A stretch of 64,000 bases of DNA from RGIG3077 sp045541475 (GCA_045541475.1 JAZQJI010000033.1:1-64000); one strand, 5' to 3'. Counted from the first letter of the stretch, positions 53,374-62,966 are shown. The notes: generated by a model not told the origin, from the letters alone. Numbers and translations are program-made.

Positions 53374-54855
53374 ATGAACGAGAATTACAACAACCCAAAC
53401 GGCGATACAAATATGCCAAACAACGCACCGTACCCTGAGCAGTATAACCAGCAATACGGTCAGGTTTACAATCAGCCGCAGTACCCTGCACAGCAGTATA
53501 TTCAGCCTGACAATACAGCTTACAACCCGAATATGCAGTATTACGGCAATCCTGCGGCAATACCCAACGAGGTTTACGCAAGCCCGAAAAAGCCTAAAAA
53601 CGAGGGCAGCGGCAAGGGTTTGAAAATTATGGCCGGTATACTCGGCGGTGTGTCGATTATGCTGTTCACCATCTTAGGTTGTTCGATTTTTATGAACGCA
53701 GGCGAAAACGGCAAGGATAATCTGAAAGCAGAATCTTCGATATCACAAGAAGATAATGATAAAGCCGACGACAAGACTGCCGCATTTGACGATGACAAAA
53801 ATGAAGATACAGAAGATAAAGATGATGAAACATCGGCTGATAACAACGCTATCGACAGAGGCGATGTAAGCAGTTGGATTGAACTTGCATCAAAGGGCGA
53901 TGCGTTGACTATACCCGAGGTTGTTGAAAAGGTTATGCCTTCGGTTGTGGGTATTTCAGCCACGGTTGAGTATGAATACAACTACGGTTTCCAAAGCGGC
54001 ACAACAACTGCAACATCAACAGGCACGGGCGTTGTTATGAGCGAGGATGGTTATATTATTACCAATGCGCACGTTGTTGATTCGGGCATTGATTTTACCG
54101 TAATTTTGCTTGAAACCAATGAAGAATACAAAGCTGAACTTATTGCTGCTGATACGCAGGCTGATTTGGCTGTTTTAAAGATTGAAGCTGATGGTCTTAC
54201 AGCGGCAGAATTTGGCAACAGCGACGAACTTGTTGTTGGTGAAACCGCAATTGCTATCGGCAACCCTTTGGGATTTGAACTTTCAGGCTCAGTTACCTGC
54301 GGTATTATTTCAGCGCTGAACCGTGAGATTACCGTTGACGACCGAACAATGACTCTTCTTCAGACAGACGCCGCTATTAACTCGGGCAACTCGGGCGGTC
54401 CGCTTGTAAATTGCTACGGTCAGGTAATTGGTATCAACTCAATCAAAATGTCATCGGGATATTCCGAAACCTCAGTAGAAGGTCTTGGCTTTGCAATACC
54501 TTCAAACGAAATGAAAGAAATTGTTGAAGATTTGCTTAACTTTGGTTATGTAACGGGCCGTCCGCAATTGGGTTTAACCTGTGTTGACGTTACTGAAGCG
54601 GTATCTTCAATGTACAATCTGCCAATGGGTGCTTATGTCCGCGCATTTGCCGATGACAGCGCCGCTGAAAAGGCAGGCGTTCAGGTGGGCGACGTTATTG
54701 TTGCCGCAAATGGTATTGAAATCACAACGACGGACGAACTCAACCAGATAAAGAATGAGTATGCCGCCGGTGATACTATTACTCTTACAGTAATACGCAA
54801 CGGAAAAGAGATAGAAATAGACGTTGTACTGCAAGAGCAGGTAGATAGCAATTAA
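53374..54855 (+). CDS. htrA: HtrA/DegP-like membrane serine protease
   Basis: A 493-residue protease. The cytoplasmic N-terminus (1-80) is rich in Asn, Gln, Pro and Tyr, then comes a membrane helix (about 84-107) and an acidic linker. The trypsin-like domain has His233 (TNAHVVD), Asp264 (QADLAVLK) and Ser340 (NSGNSGGPL). A PDZ domain fills about 390-493. It degrades or refolds damaged proteins outside the membrane. Its ribosome site is GAGGGCG. It is followed by a bidirectional terminator. Confidence 0.95.
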   Translation: MNENYNNPNGDTNMPNNAPYPEQYNQQYGQVYNQPQYPAQQYIQPDNTAYNPNMQYYGNPAAIPNEVYASPKKPKNEGSGKGLKIMAGILGGVSIMLFTILGCSIFMNAGENGKDNLKAESSISQEDNDKADDKTAAFDDDKNEDTEDKDDETSADNNAIDRGDVSSWIELASKGDALTIPEVVEKVMPSVVGISATVEYEYNYGFQSGTTTATSTGTGVVMSEDGYIITNAHVVDSGIDFTVILLETNEEYKAELIAADTQADLAVLKIEADGLTAAEFGNSDELVVGETAIAIGNPLGFELSGSVTCGIISALNREITVDDRTMTLLQTDAAINSGNSGGPLVNCYGQVIGINSIKMSSGYSETSVEGLGFAIPSNEMKEIVEDLLNFGYVTGRPQLGLTCVDVTEAVSSMYNLPMGAYVRAFADDSAAEKAGVQVGDVIVAANGIEITTTDELNQIKNEYAAGDTITLTVIRNGKEIEIDVVLQEQVDSN

Positions 54856-54860
54856 CGTGC

Positions 54861-54891
54861 AAAAAGCCGAAGATTTAATCTTCGGCTTTTT
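54861..54891. terminator. Bidirectional terminator between htrA and the CDF gene
   Basis: AAAAAGCCGAAGATT (54861-54875) pairs perfectly with AATCTTCGGCTTTTT (54877-54891). It carries T-runs for both convergent genes. Confidence 0.95.
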
Positions 54892-54898
54892 GCTTTTA

Positions 54899-56065
54899 TT
54901 AAACGTATCCTCTATCTATTTTAACAACTGCGTTAGTGTTTTCTAAACTTTGGCTGATAACGCACTCGATAGCGGTTTTTACTTCCTTATCGGAACCGTT
55001 AAATTCAAACGGCACAACCGCATCAAAAATCACATTTGTATGTGTAGGACCTTTTACCATGCGAAAATCATGTATATGAATACTTGAGCTGTACTCACGC
55101 AATATTCCAATAACCCTTAGCTTTGTGCTGTTTGTTTCTTCATCATCGGTAACAATCGGGTCCATGTGAATTACCGCTTCACAGCCAAATTCATCGTGCA
55201 GGCGGTTTTCTATCAAATCAATGGCATCATGCAAAACAAAAATATCACCCTTGCCATCAACCTCGGCGTGAAGTGAAACCATTATTCTTCCCGGTCCGTA
55301 ATCATGCACAACCATATCATGAACGCCGATGACATTTTCATTCGCAAGAACGGTTCTTTCGATATTTGCGACAAGCTCGGGGTCTGGTTTTTGTCCAAGA
55401 AGCGGACTGATTGTATCACGCACGGAGTTGATACCTGCATACATAATAAGAACAGAAACTATACAGCCGCAGATGCCATCAACGTTAATGCCTGCAAAAT
55501 GCGATATTATCATGCTTAACATAACCGCAAAAGTTGCAATGCTATCGCTTAAGCTATCAGAAGCGGTTGCCTGCATTGCACCCGAATCAATCTTTTTGCC
55601 GATATTTCTGTTATAAAACGACATATAAAGCTTTATCAGAATAGAAACAGCAAGCACAAGCATGGGCACGATGCCCGTTTCAATATCGGTGGGATTGAGT
55701 ATTTTTTCTATTGAGCTTTTGGCAAGTTCAAAACCCATTAAGATTATCAAAAACGATACAACAAGGCCTGATAAATATTCCATTCTTCCATGACCGAAGG
55801 GGTGCTTGCTATCGGGCTTTGATTTTGCAAGCTTAAAGCCTATAAGCGTAATTACGGAAGAACCTGCATCGGATAAGTTGTTAAAAGAATCAGCCATGAT
55901 AGCGATTGAATTGCTGATTACACCTGCAAAATACTTGGCAGCAAACAGCACTACGTTAAGGAAAACACCAAATATCCCACACAGTATGCCATATTTATAG
56001 CGCACTTCAGCATTTTTGTAGTTTTTATAATCCTTGATAAAAATACGGCTCAAGAGATTGATCAT
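54899..56065 (-). CDS. Cation diffusion facilitator (CDF) metal transporter
   Basis: A 388-residue protein with six hydrophobic helices. Metal-binding motifs are ADSFNNLSDAGSS in the second helix and HPFGHGRMEYLSG in the loop, with DSLSDSIAT in the fifth helix. A cytoplasmic ferredoxin-like CDF domain follows (GPGRIMVSLHAEVDGKG and CEAVIHMDP). The family exports Zn, Mn, Fe or Co by antiport with protons. Length beyond the usual 300 residues comes from an extended C-terminus (about 300-388). Metal choice cannot be read from sequence. An independent gene, not part of the neighbouring glycan operon. Confidence 0.92.
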   Translation of the reverse strand: MINLLSRIFIKDYKNYKNAEVRYKYGILCGIFGVFLNVVLFAAKYFAGVISNSIAIMADSFNNLSDAGSSVITLIGFKLAKSKPDSKHPFGHGRMEYLSGLVVSFLIILMGFELAKSSIEKILNPTDIETGIVPMLVLAVSILIKLYMSFYNRNIGKKIDSGAMQATASDSLSDSIATFAVMLSMIISHFAGINVDGICGCIVSVLIMYAGINSVRDTISPLLGQKPDPELVANIERTVLANENVIGVHDMVVHDYGPGRIMVSLHAEVDGKGDIFVLHDAIDLIENRLHDEFGCEAVIHMDPIVTDDEETNSTKLRVIGILREYSSSIHIHDFRMVKGPTHTNVIFDAVVPFEFNGSDKEVKTAIECVISQSLENTNAVVKIDRGYV

Positions 56066-56100
56066 GATGTATGTTTCCCCTTTTATGTTATGTTAAAGCT

Positions 56101-56135
56101 ACACCGCACAAAATACTATATGCTTTGTGCGGTGT
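56101..56135 (-). terminator. Hairpin after the glycan operon
   Basis: ACACCGCACAAA (56101-56112) pairs perfectly with TTTGTGCGGTGT (56124-56135). On the minus strand only AGCTTTAAC follows, so it is a weak terminator or a 3' stabiliser after glf. Confidence 0.6.
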
Positions 56136-56154
56136 GATATTTACCTTAAAGTTT

Positions 56155-57312
56155 TTAAAGTCTTTCTACGATAACTTTGCCGATTTCAAGTGCTTTTTCA
56201 AGCGTCTGATCCATATTGTAGTATTTAAAATCTGCCAATCTGCCGCTTAAGTATAAATTTTCAACCATATCAAGCTCATCACGGTATTTTTTATACATAG
56301 CGTTATTATTATCGGTAAGAATTGGATAGTACGGCTCAGCCTTTTGAGAAGGATCATATTGCAAAGGATATTCAACCGCAATAACGGTTTTGCCGTTTGT
56401 CTGCTGATAAGGTATCTTGGTATACTCGGTAATTCTTGTATATCCCTTTGCCTGCGGATATGCAACAACGGGTGCATCCTGATAGCTGTCAACATTCTCG
56501 GTTTTAAGCTCAAACCTTAACGAACGATAAGGCAGAATACCGTATTTGTAATCAAGCAGTTCATCGCACGCGCCTGTGTAAAGCACGGGAATCTGCGGCT
56601 TTTCGCCGTTTACATACAATGCGCCGTCTTTTACCTTTATAATATCACGAGCATCTGTATTGAGTGTGATTTTGATATTTTCGTGATTAAGCAGATTTTC
56701 AAAGAAATGCGTAAAGCTTAAAGCAGGCATTACCTGATAATCATCATCAAAATAGCCCGTTTTATACGAAAACATAACGGGTACACGTTTTAAAACGCTG
56801 ACGTCAATCTCGCTCGGAGATATACCCCACTGTTTTGCGGTGTAAAGGCTGTAATCTTTTTCGAAAAGGAAATCGGCATACTCCTTTATCAATTCGTCCG
56901 AAGATTCAAGCATTTCAACAATTGTCGTTTTGGGTGCATCGCCGTAGATATCGGCTATGCGCTGTTTAATAGCCTGCGCTTTTTCCTTATCAAAAAAGTC
57001 GTCTATGGTCTGAAAATTAAAGGGTGTGGGCGTAAATTTGCCGTCTATCTGCGCCATGCAGGTCAGCTTGTATTCTTCCCACTCGCCATATTTTTGCACA
57101 TATTCATAAAGTTCGCGCTTGGTTGTGTGAAAAGTATGCGGACCGTATTTTTGCACCAAAAACCCGTTTTCGTCAGTATAATCATACATATTTCCTGCAA
57201 TATGATTGCGGCGCTCAATAATATGCACTTTTTTGCCCATATCAGCCGCCATGCGAGCAACAACGCTACCCGTAAATCCGCAGCCGACAATTAAAAGGTC
57301 AAAATTTTCCAC
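56155..57312 (-). CDS. glf: UDP-galactopyranose mutase
   Basis: A 385-residue FAD enzyme starting at GTG 57312. The dinucleotide fold is LIVGCGFTGSVVARMAADMG, followed by the mutase motifs ERRNHIAGNMYDY and YGPHTFHT. Later motifs are the TPFNFQTID region and GRLADFKYYNMDQTLEKAL. It converts UDP-galactopyranose to UDP-galactofuranose for surface polysaccharide. The ribosome site GGAGG is about 13 nt upstream, an unusually long gap. It is the last gene of the glycan operon. Confidence 0.95.
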   Translation of the reverse strand: MENFDLLIVGCGFTGSVVARMAADMGKKVHIIERRNHIAGNMYDYTDENGFLVQKYGPHTFHTTKRELYEYVQKYGEWEEYKLTCMAQIDGKFTPTPFNFQTIDDFFDKEKAQAIKQRIADIYGDAPKTTIVEMLESSDELIKEYADFLFEKDYSLYTAKQWGISPSEIDVSVLKRVPVMFSYKTGYFDDDYQVMPALSFTHFFENLLNHENIKITLNTDARDIIKVKDGALYVNGEKPQIPVLYTGACDELLDYKYGILPYRSLRFELKTENVDSYQDAPVVAYPQAKGYTRITEYTKIPYQQTNGKTVIAVEYPLQYDPSQKAEPYYPILTDNNNAMYKKYRDELDMVENLYLSGRLADFKYYNMDQTLEKALEIGKVIVERL

Positions 57313-57318
57313 TTGTTA

Positions 57319-57885
57319 TCAAAAGCCTCCGTAATTTTCCATAAACTGCGCAAAGGTCTGCAAATTCAAATCCTTTTCGGCAAGAATAATCTCGTCCACT
57401 CTGTCCGTTCCCCAGTCGATAGCAAGCTCGGGGTCATTATACATAATGCCGTCGTCAAATTCGCCGTAAAACTTTTCAGCGCATTTATACGAAACTATTG
57501 AGTCTTCAAGCACAAGGTAGCCATGTCCGCAGCCTGCGGGAACGAGAAGTTCTTTTTTATTCTCCTCGGAAAGCTCAAAACCAAGCCATTTTTTGAAGGT
57601 GGGAGAATCTTTTCTCAAATCGCAGACAACATCATAAACCTTGCCGTAAACACAGCGCACCAATTTAGGCTGTTGTTTTTCACGCTGAAAATGCAGCGCT
57701 CTTATAACGCCCTTGTGGGAGTTTGTGTAGAAAACCTCCTGCAAATCGTGCGTGATGCCGTTTGCCTCGAAAACCTCTTTAGAGTAATCCTTTATAAAAT
57801 AGCCGCGGTTATCCCACGCAACAAAAGGGTCTATGAGATAAAGTCCTTCTATTTCCGTCTTTTCAAAGTTAAATTTCTGAATCAT
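57319..57885 (-). CDS. rfbC: dTDP/CDP-sugar 3,5-epimerase (RfbC-like)
   Basis: A 188-residue cupin with the RfbC fold: DNRGYFIKDYSKEVFEA, the catalytic His in IRALHFQREKQQPKLV, and VPAGCGHGYLVLED. It inverts C3 and/or C5 of a 4-keto-6-deoxy sugar nucleotide. In this operon the sugar is made by a CDP-glucose pathway (RfbF, RfbG), so the substrate is probably CDP-4-keto-6-deoxyglucose rather than the dTDP form. It overlaps the reductase gene by 4 bases. Confidence 0.9.
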   Translation of the reverse strand: MIQKFNFEKTEIEGLYLIDPFVAWDNRGYFIKDYSKEVFEANGITHDLQEVFYTNSHKGVIRALHFQREKQQPKLVRCVYGKVYDVVCDLRKDSPTFKKWLGFELSEENKKELLVPAGCGHGYLVLEDSIVSYKCAEKFYGEFDDGIMYNDPELAIDWGTDRVDEIILAEKDLNLQTFAQFMENYGGF

Positions 57886-58802
57886 TTTTTATCCTGCTCC
57901 TTTATCCACTGTGCAGTGCGTTTAATGCCCTCAACAAAGCTGATTTGCGCCTTAAAGCCTGTATCTTCAAAGGTTTTTGTACAGTCAAATTCTTGTAATG
58001 GCATATTGATGCCCGTAAATGGAACATCACCGAAAATAAATTCCTTATCCTGCCCGATTGCCTCTTTAATCTGCAAAATGAACTGCTTTAACGGCGAAGC
58101 GTTTGAACTGCCGATGAGATAATGTGAAAAGGGCTTGCCGTTTTCTCCAATTAAATAGAACGCTCTTGCGACATCGTCGATATAGACAAAATCGTAATTC
58201 TGCGTAGCGGCGGTGAACTGCAAGGGTTCATCGTTAAATATCTTGCGGATTGTGGTGTTGATAAACCTTGGTGAAAGCTCGCCCGCGCCGTAGGCATTTG
58301 TGATTTTTGCCCAGAGCAGATCTATGCCCAAATCAGCGGCAACACTCATCGCCATGGTGTGCGCAACAAGCTTTCCGCTGCCGTAAACATAAGCCATGCC
58401 CGGCTTGTTGCCCTGTGCGTAGGCGGCACTGATGGTTTCGTGCTCCATAATACTGCCGGCGCATACAAAGCGTTTGCAGCCAACCTTTGCGGCAAGCCGC
58501 AGGCAGTCTATCGTCCACTGTGCATTTTGCAGCTGCAAAGCTGTATCAGCTCTTTGCGGGCCTGCCGAACCTGCCCAAGCAAAGTGATAGAAAATATCGC
58601 AATCAAGCGGTGCTAAAACGCTTTCAAGCTCGGCGGTCTTATCAAGCTCATGCTCGATAAATTTAACCTTGGAACTATTGGGAATGTTTGAGTTGCACCC
58701 CGCTCTATCAAGGCAGATTACTTCAATATCATGTAAAATAAGCTCTTTTACAAGAGCGGAGCCGACGAATCCGTTGGCTCCCGTTACAATTGCTCTTTTC
58801 AT
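57882..58802 (-). CDS. NAD-dependent sugar-nucleotide epimerase/reductase
   Basis: A 306-residue extended short-chain dehydrogenase. The cofactor motif is VTGANGFVGSALV; the catalytic tyrosine-lysine pair appears as AYVYGSGKLVAH. It is related to CDP-abequose/paratose synthases and other 4-ketoreductases. With the RfbF, RfbG and RfbC-like neighbours it probably reduces an epimerised CDP-4-keto-6-deoxyhexose, as AltB does in Yersinia CDP-6-deoxy-L-altrose synthesis. Exact product is inference. Confidence 0.82.
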   Translation of the reverse strand: MKRAIVTGANGFVGSALVKELILHDIEVICLDRAGCNSNIPNSSKVKFIEHELDKTAELESVLAPLDCDIFYHFAWAGSAGPQRADTALQLQNAQWTIDCLRLAAKVGCKRFVCAGSIMEHETISAAYAQGNKPGMAYVYGSGKLVAHTMAMSVAADLGIDLLWAKITNAYGAGELSPRFINTTIRKIFNDEPLQFTAATQNYDFVYIDDVARAFYLIGENGKPFSHYLIGSSNASPLKQFILQIKEAIGQDKEFIFGDVPFTGINMPLQEFDCTKTFEDTGFKAQISFVEGIKRTAQWIKEQDKK

Positions 58803-58818
58803 TTTTTACTCCGAATAA

Positions 58819-59868
58819 TTATTTTAAATATTCTCTTATCTGTTCTTCCATGCACGATGCTACATTACCGTGAGAAAGCCAGATTTTGCTCCACTGAACA
58901 GTTTTTTCGATTGCATTATCAATATGCCATGTGGGCGCCCATTTGAACACGCTTTTAATTTTGCTGCAATCGAGCTTTAAAAAGTTTGCTTCGTGCACGG
59001 CATTTGCTTCGCAGACATTTTTCCATGAAGCGTTTTCGCCCCATTTTTCGCAGAAGATATCCACAAGATTGCCTGTGTTGACGCAATCGCAGTCATCGGG
59101 GCCGACGTTGTAGCAATCGGCAAGGGATTTATCATCATACTGAGCCATGGCTATCATCAGATAAGCGCAAACAGGCTCCAGAACGTGCTGATACGGTCTT
59201 GTGGAATAGGGATTGCGCACAATGATATCAGTGCCGCTTTCCATAGCTCGAACGCAATCAGGGATAATTCTATCCTTGGCAAAGTCGCCGCCGCCGATTA
59301 CATTACCTGCACGGCAGGTTGTAACTGCAATATCACGGTTTGAGAAGAACGATTTTTTATAGGAGCTTGTTACAAGCTCCGAGCAGGATTTTGAGTTTGA
59401 ATACGGGTCGTAGCCGTCGAGAGCATCGTTTTCACGATAGCCCCACTCCCACTCGTTATTCTTATAAACCTTATCGGTTGTAACATTGACAACGGATTTG
59501 ACGCTATCGCAGTTGCGAACTGCTTCAAGAACATTTACCGTGCCCATTACGTTTGTTTCGTATGTATAAACGGGGTTTGCGTAGCTCTCTCTAACAATGG
59601 GCTGTGCCGCCATGTGAATTACAATTTCCGGTTTTGCTTCAACCATTGCGTTTTTTAAAGATTCCAAATCACGCACATCGCCGATAATATGTGTGATGCT
59701 GTCTGCAATTTTGGCTTCATCAAATAAGCTCGGACTTGTCGGGGGTTCCAATGAATATCCCACAACCTTTGCGCCGAACATTGTAAGCACCTTGCACATC
59801 CACGAGCCTTTAAAGCCTGTATGTCCTGTTAAAAATACGGTTTTGCCGTTATAAAAGGAAAAATCCAT
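58819..59868 (-). CDS. rfbG: CDP-glucose 4,6-dehydratase
   Basis: A 349-residue extended short-chain dehydrogenase with GHTGFKGSWMCKVL, the NAD segment HMAAQPIVRESY, and catalytic VTTDKVYKN and YDPYSNSKSCSEL (Tyr-x3-Lys). The RAGNVIGGGDFAKDRIIPD stretch is characteristic of RfbG. It forms CDP-4-keto-6-deoxyglucose. ATG 59868 overlaps the rfbF stop (TAATG), so the two are coupled; no better ribosome site supports the upstream GTG codons. Confidence 0.93.
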   Translation of the reverse strand: MDFSFYNGKTVFLTGHTGFKGSWMCKVLTMFGAKVVGYSLEPPTSPSLFDEAKIADSITHIIGDVRDLESLKNAMVEAKPEIVIHMAAQPIVRESYANPVYTYETNVMGTVNVLEAVRNCDSVKSVVNVTTDKVYKNNEWEWGYRENDALDGYDPYSNSKSCSELVTSSYKKSFFSNRDIAVTTCRAGNVIGGGDFAKDRIIPDCVRAMESGTDIIVRNPYSTRPYQHVLEPVCAYLMIAMAQYDDKSLADCYNVGPDDCDCVNTGNLVDIFCEKWGENASWKNVCEANAVHEANFLKLDCSKIKSVFKWAPTWHIDNAIEKTVQWSKIWLSHGNVASCMEEQIREYLK

Positions 59869-60647
59869 TAGTCTTGCCACACCTTCCACGGAGCTTTGTT
59901 GGTCTGGATAAGTTCTTCGAGATAGGTCTTATCACGCAGAGTATCCATGCACTGCCAAAAGCCGTCGTATTTATATGCCATGAGCTGACCTTCGGCGGAG
60001 AGTTTTTCAAGCGGCTCACGCTCAAAGGTGGTCATATCGCCTTCAATATAATCAAACACCTCGGGCTCTAACACCATAAAACCGCCGTTTATCCAGCCGC
60101 CGTCTTCCTTGCGTTTTTCAGCAAAGTGGCTGATATTACCCTGCTGTGTAATTTCGAGTGTGCCGAAGCGTCCGCCGGGCTGAATTGCCGTCATTGTGGC
60201 AAGCTTGCCATGATTTTTATGATACTCATACAGTTTTGCAATATCAACGTCGCAAACGCCATCACCATAGGTAAGCATAAAGGTGTTCTGTCCGACATAG
60301 TCTTTAATGCGCTTAACACGACCGCCTGTAAGGGTGTTTAAACCTGTATCAATAATTGTAACACGCCAGGGTTCTGCAACGTTGTTGTGAATTGTCATTT
60401 CGTTGCCTGATCTGAAATCAAAAGTAATATCGGAGCGGTGCAGATAATAATCAGCAAAATATTCTTTAATAATATGCTGTTTATAGCCTGCGCAAATAAT
60501 AAAATCATTAAAGCCGTAGTGTGAATAGCATTTCATGATATGCCACAAAATAGGCTGGCCTTCGATTTCGATCATCGGCTTGGGACGAAGATGACTTTCT
60601 TCAGAAATTCTTGTACCAAGTCCGCCTGCAAGAATTACAACTTTCAT
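59868..60647 (-). CDS. rfbF: Glucose-1-phosphate cytidylyltransferase
   Basis: A 259-residue nucleotidyltransferase with VVILAGGLGTRISEESHLRP and KPMIEIEGQPILWHIMKCYS. The FMLTYGDGVCDVD metal site and GWINGGFMVLEPEVFDYI are characteristic of RfbF. It makes CDP-glucose from CTP and glucose-1-phosphate and so starts the CDP-6-deoxyhexose branch. It lies 18 bases after the GT2-GtrA gene. Confidence 0.95.
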   Translation of the reverse strand: MKVVILAGGLGTRISEESHLRPKPMIEIEGQPILWHIMKCYSHYGFNDFIICAGYKQHIIKEYFADYYLHRSDITFDFRSGNEMTIHNNVAEPWRVTIIDTGLNTLTGGRVKRIKDYVGQNTFMLTYGDGVCDVDIAKLYEYHKNHGKLATMTAIQPGGRFGTLEITQQGNISHFAEKRKEDGGWINGGFMVLEPEVFDYIEGDMTTFEREPLEKLSAEGQLMAYKYDGFWQCMDTLRDKTYLEELIQTNKAPWKVWQD

Positions 60648-60665
60648 ATATATTACCTTTTTCCT

Positions 60666-61805
60666 TTATTCCTTATTGTAGATAAACACTCGTCTTGCCA
60701 TGAAATTCCAAATTAAAACAAGACCTGTGCAGATAATTTTAGATATCATATCGCCTATGCCGATTAGTTCTACAAAAAATGCCATAAGCAACAGATTGAG
60801 AAGCAGACCGACGATACTTACAAGCACTACGGGGAGCAAATCGCTTTTTACAGCACACTTTTGAGCAGCCTTTTTAAAGGTGATAACCCTGCCCAAGATA
60901 TAGTTTACCGCAAGAGCAAGCACAAATGCAATAATAGTTGCGGGCGTCCAGCCGAGGCAGAGAATTTCGTTAAAGAGGGCGAACACACCCCACTCAACCA
61001 ATGCTGCGCTGCCGCCAACAATGAGATAGGACAAGAACTGCTGCAAAAGCTTGGACACAGCTGTTTTGTTGCGGTATTTTACAATGCAGTACAGCGTTAA
61101 AAATCCGTGGCGGAATTTTACTTTTTTGCCCTCGCTTGTGGGACGGGGGTAATATTCAACGGGGACTTCTTTAATGCTGTAACCCTTTTGCGCAATCTTA
61201 CCTGTAACCTCAGGTTCGAAGCCAAAATTATGCTCTACCAATTGAATGGATTTTATAGCATCTTTCGAAAATGTCTTGTAGCAGGTTTCCACATCAGTGA
61301 CGTTAAGACCTGTCATCATGTTGGAAAAGCTTGTTAAAACCTTGTTTGCAACATAGTTCAAAGGGCTGCCCGTTGCATGATTTTCCTTAATAAATCGCGA
61401 ACCGTAAACTACTTGAGTTTCACCGTCCAGAATAGGCTGAACAAGCTTGGGGTAGTCCTTTACGGGATCGTATTCAAGATCGGCGTCCTGAACGACTACA
61501 ATATCACCCGTTGCGGCATCAAAGCCACGGATAAGTGAGCCGCCTTTGCCGATGTTTTTCTCGTTATACAAAACCAAAGCTACTTTTTGTTCTATCTTTT
61601 CACGCAGAATTTCTCTTGTTCCATCAGTGGAGCAGTTATCAACTACGATAATTTCCTTTTTGGCAATGGGCGATTTGATAACCTCATCTACGATAGCCTC
61701 AATCGTATCTTTTTCATTATAGCACGGAATAACTACCGACAAAACGTAATTATTAGGGTCAATTTTTGAGGCTTTCTGCTGTGCTTTTGCTTCTTCTAAA
61801 ACCAT
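60666..61805 (-). CDS. Glycosyltransferase family 2 fused to a GtrA domain
   Basis: A 379-residue protein. The N-terminal GT2 domain (about 20-245) has VVIPCYNEKDTIEAI, the metal-binding region QDADLEYDP and a DPM1-like FGFEPEVTGKI. The C-terminal GtrA domain (about 255-379) has four membrane helices. Such fusions make polyprenyl-phosphate sugars and move them across the membrane. ATG 61805 is chosen because AAAGGA lies upstream, whereas the upstream ATG lacks one. First gene of the surface-glycan operon. Confidence 0.92.
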   Translation of the reverse strand: MVLEEAKAQQKASKIDPNNYVLSVVIPCYNEKDTIEAIVDEVIKSPIAKKEIIVVDNCSTDGTREILREKIEQKVALVLYNEKNIGKGGSLIRGFDAATGDIVVVQDADLEYDPVKDYPKLVQPILDGETQVVYGSRFIKENHATGSPLNYVANKVLTSFSNMMTGLNVTDVETCYKTFSKDAIKSIQLVEHNFGFEPEVTGKIAQKGYSIKEVPVEYYPRPTSEGKKVKFRHGFLTLYCIVKYRNKTAVSKLLQQFLSYLIVGGSAALVEWGVFALFNEILCLGWTPATIIAFVLALAVNYILGRVITFKKAAQKCAVKSDLLPVVLVSIVGLLLNLLLMAFFVELIGIGDMISKIICTGLVLIWNFMARRVFIYNKE

Positions 61806-61933
61806 TTTTATTCCTTTCGATATCAAAACGCATTTGATGCGCTAAAATACATAATATTGGTGTGCGATTATTAGCTAAATCCGCACATACATACATACAA
61901 TAGCATTATATCATAGCTATACGCAAAAGTCAA

Positions 61934-61973
61934 CAAAAAAATAATCGCAAATAGTGCTTGATTTTTGCACTAT
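61934..61973 (-). terminator. Terminator of the LysR gene
   Basis: ATAGTGC (61951-61957) and GCACTAT (61967-61973) form a stem. On the minus strand TTGCGATTATTTTTTT follows. Confidence 0.8.
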
Positions 61974-61980
61974 GCAACAG

Positions 61981-62850
61981 TTATACCTGTTTTGCTTTTA
62001 TAAAATCAATAAGAAATTCGTAAAATTCATTCGATGCCTTTGCGTTGTGTCTGCCGCTATGATAGCCAAGTATAATTTCTCGTTGGCAAACAACGTTATC
62101 AATCGGCAAAAAGACGATATCTTCGGGCTTTTCACCCCAGGAAAATGCAGGCCAGAAGCCGATGCCGATGTTTGAGCATATCAGATTGCGCACGGATACA
62201 GGCGAGTCGGACTCAAAGATTATTTTAGGCTCAATCTGAGCTTGGCGGCACATCATATCGCTTAACGCACGGAACTGACGAGAGCCTGCAAGGCTGATAA
62301 AGCTTTCATTCCTGACCTCGTGCAAGTTTATGCTTTTTCGCTGAGCAAATTTCGATTTTGTTGAAACTGCAAGGTATATATCTTCATGAACAATACATTT
62401 TTTTACAAACGGCGGCAGACTTACATCATCAACTGCATTTGTAGAAACGGAGATATCGCAGTATTTTTCGGTTTCGTTCTGAACGGCCTGAAAAATTGTT
62501 TTTGGGTTGTGCTTTTTGTAATTAACGATTGCTTCCGTTACAATTGCCGATGCCGCAAGAACATTTACATTGACAGTATCTGCCGATTTGCCCTTTATAT
62601 CGTCAAGCTCCGTCTGAATTTCATCTAAAACCGGAAACACGCCGTCAAGCCGTTCTTTAAGCATTTTGCCAAACGGTGTAAGATAGATATTTCTTTTATG
62701 TCGGTAAAACAAAGGCGCGCCCAGCTCGCTTTCCAGCAATTTTATTGCTTTGGTTAGCGACGGCTGTGCAATGTGCAGCTGCGCAGACGCACGGGTTATA
62801 TGCTCACACTTGGCGGTTATGTAAAAATAATACAGCTTGTTAAAATCCAT
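61981..62850 (-). CDS. LysR-family transcriptional regulator
   Basis: A 289-residue regulator. The N-terminal winged helix-turn-helix (KLYYFYITAKCEHITRASAQLHIAQPSLTKAI) is followed by the LysR linker helix and a periplasmic-binding-type effector domain. It is transcribed divergently from the small membrane protein at 62967, with a palindromic box between them. LysR proteins usually control the divergent gene, so that gene is the likely target. Effector unknown. Confidence 0.93.
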   Translation of the reverse strand: MDFNKLYYFYITAKCEHITRASAQLHIAQPSLTKAIKLLESELGAPLFYRHKRNIYLTPFGKMLKERLDGVFPVLDEIQTELDDIKGKSADTVNVNVLAASAIVTEAIVNYKKHNPKTIFQAVQNETEKYCDISVSTNAVDDVSLPPFVKKCIVHEDIYLAVSTKSKFAQRKSINLHEVRNESFISLAGSRQFRALSDMMCRQAQIEPKIIFESDSPVSVRNLICSNIGIGFWPAFSWGEKPEDIVFLPIDNVVCQREIILGYHSGRHNAKASNEFYEFLIDFIKAKQV

Positions 62851-62868
62851 ATATACCTCTCTTTATTC

Positions 62869-62934
62869 ATAGCTAAAAGCTATTAATATTATAATTATTA
62901 TATATTTTACATTTATCAATGTCAATGCTATAAT
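62869..62934. promoter_or_regulatory. LysR box and divergent promoter
   Basis: ATAGC-TAAAA-GCTAT (62869-62883) is a 15-bp palindrome of the T-N11-A type. TTTACA (62906-62911), 17-bp spacer and TATAAT (62929-62934, with extended -10 TG) drive the plus-strand gene. Confidence 0.65.
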
Positions 62935-62966
62935 TTAAAAAACAAAAGAAAAGAGTGTGTATTTTT

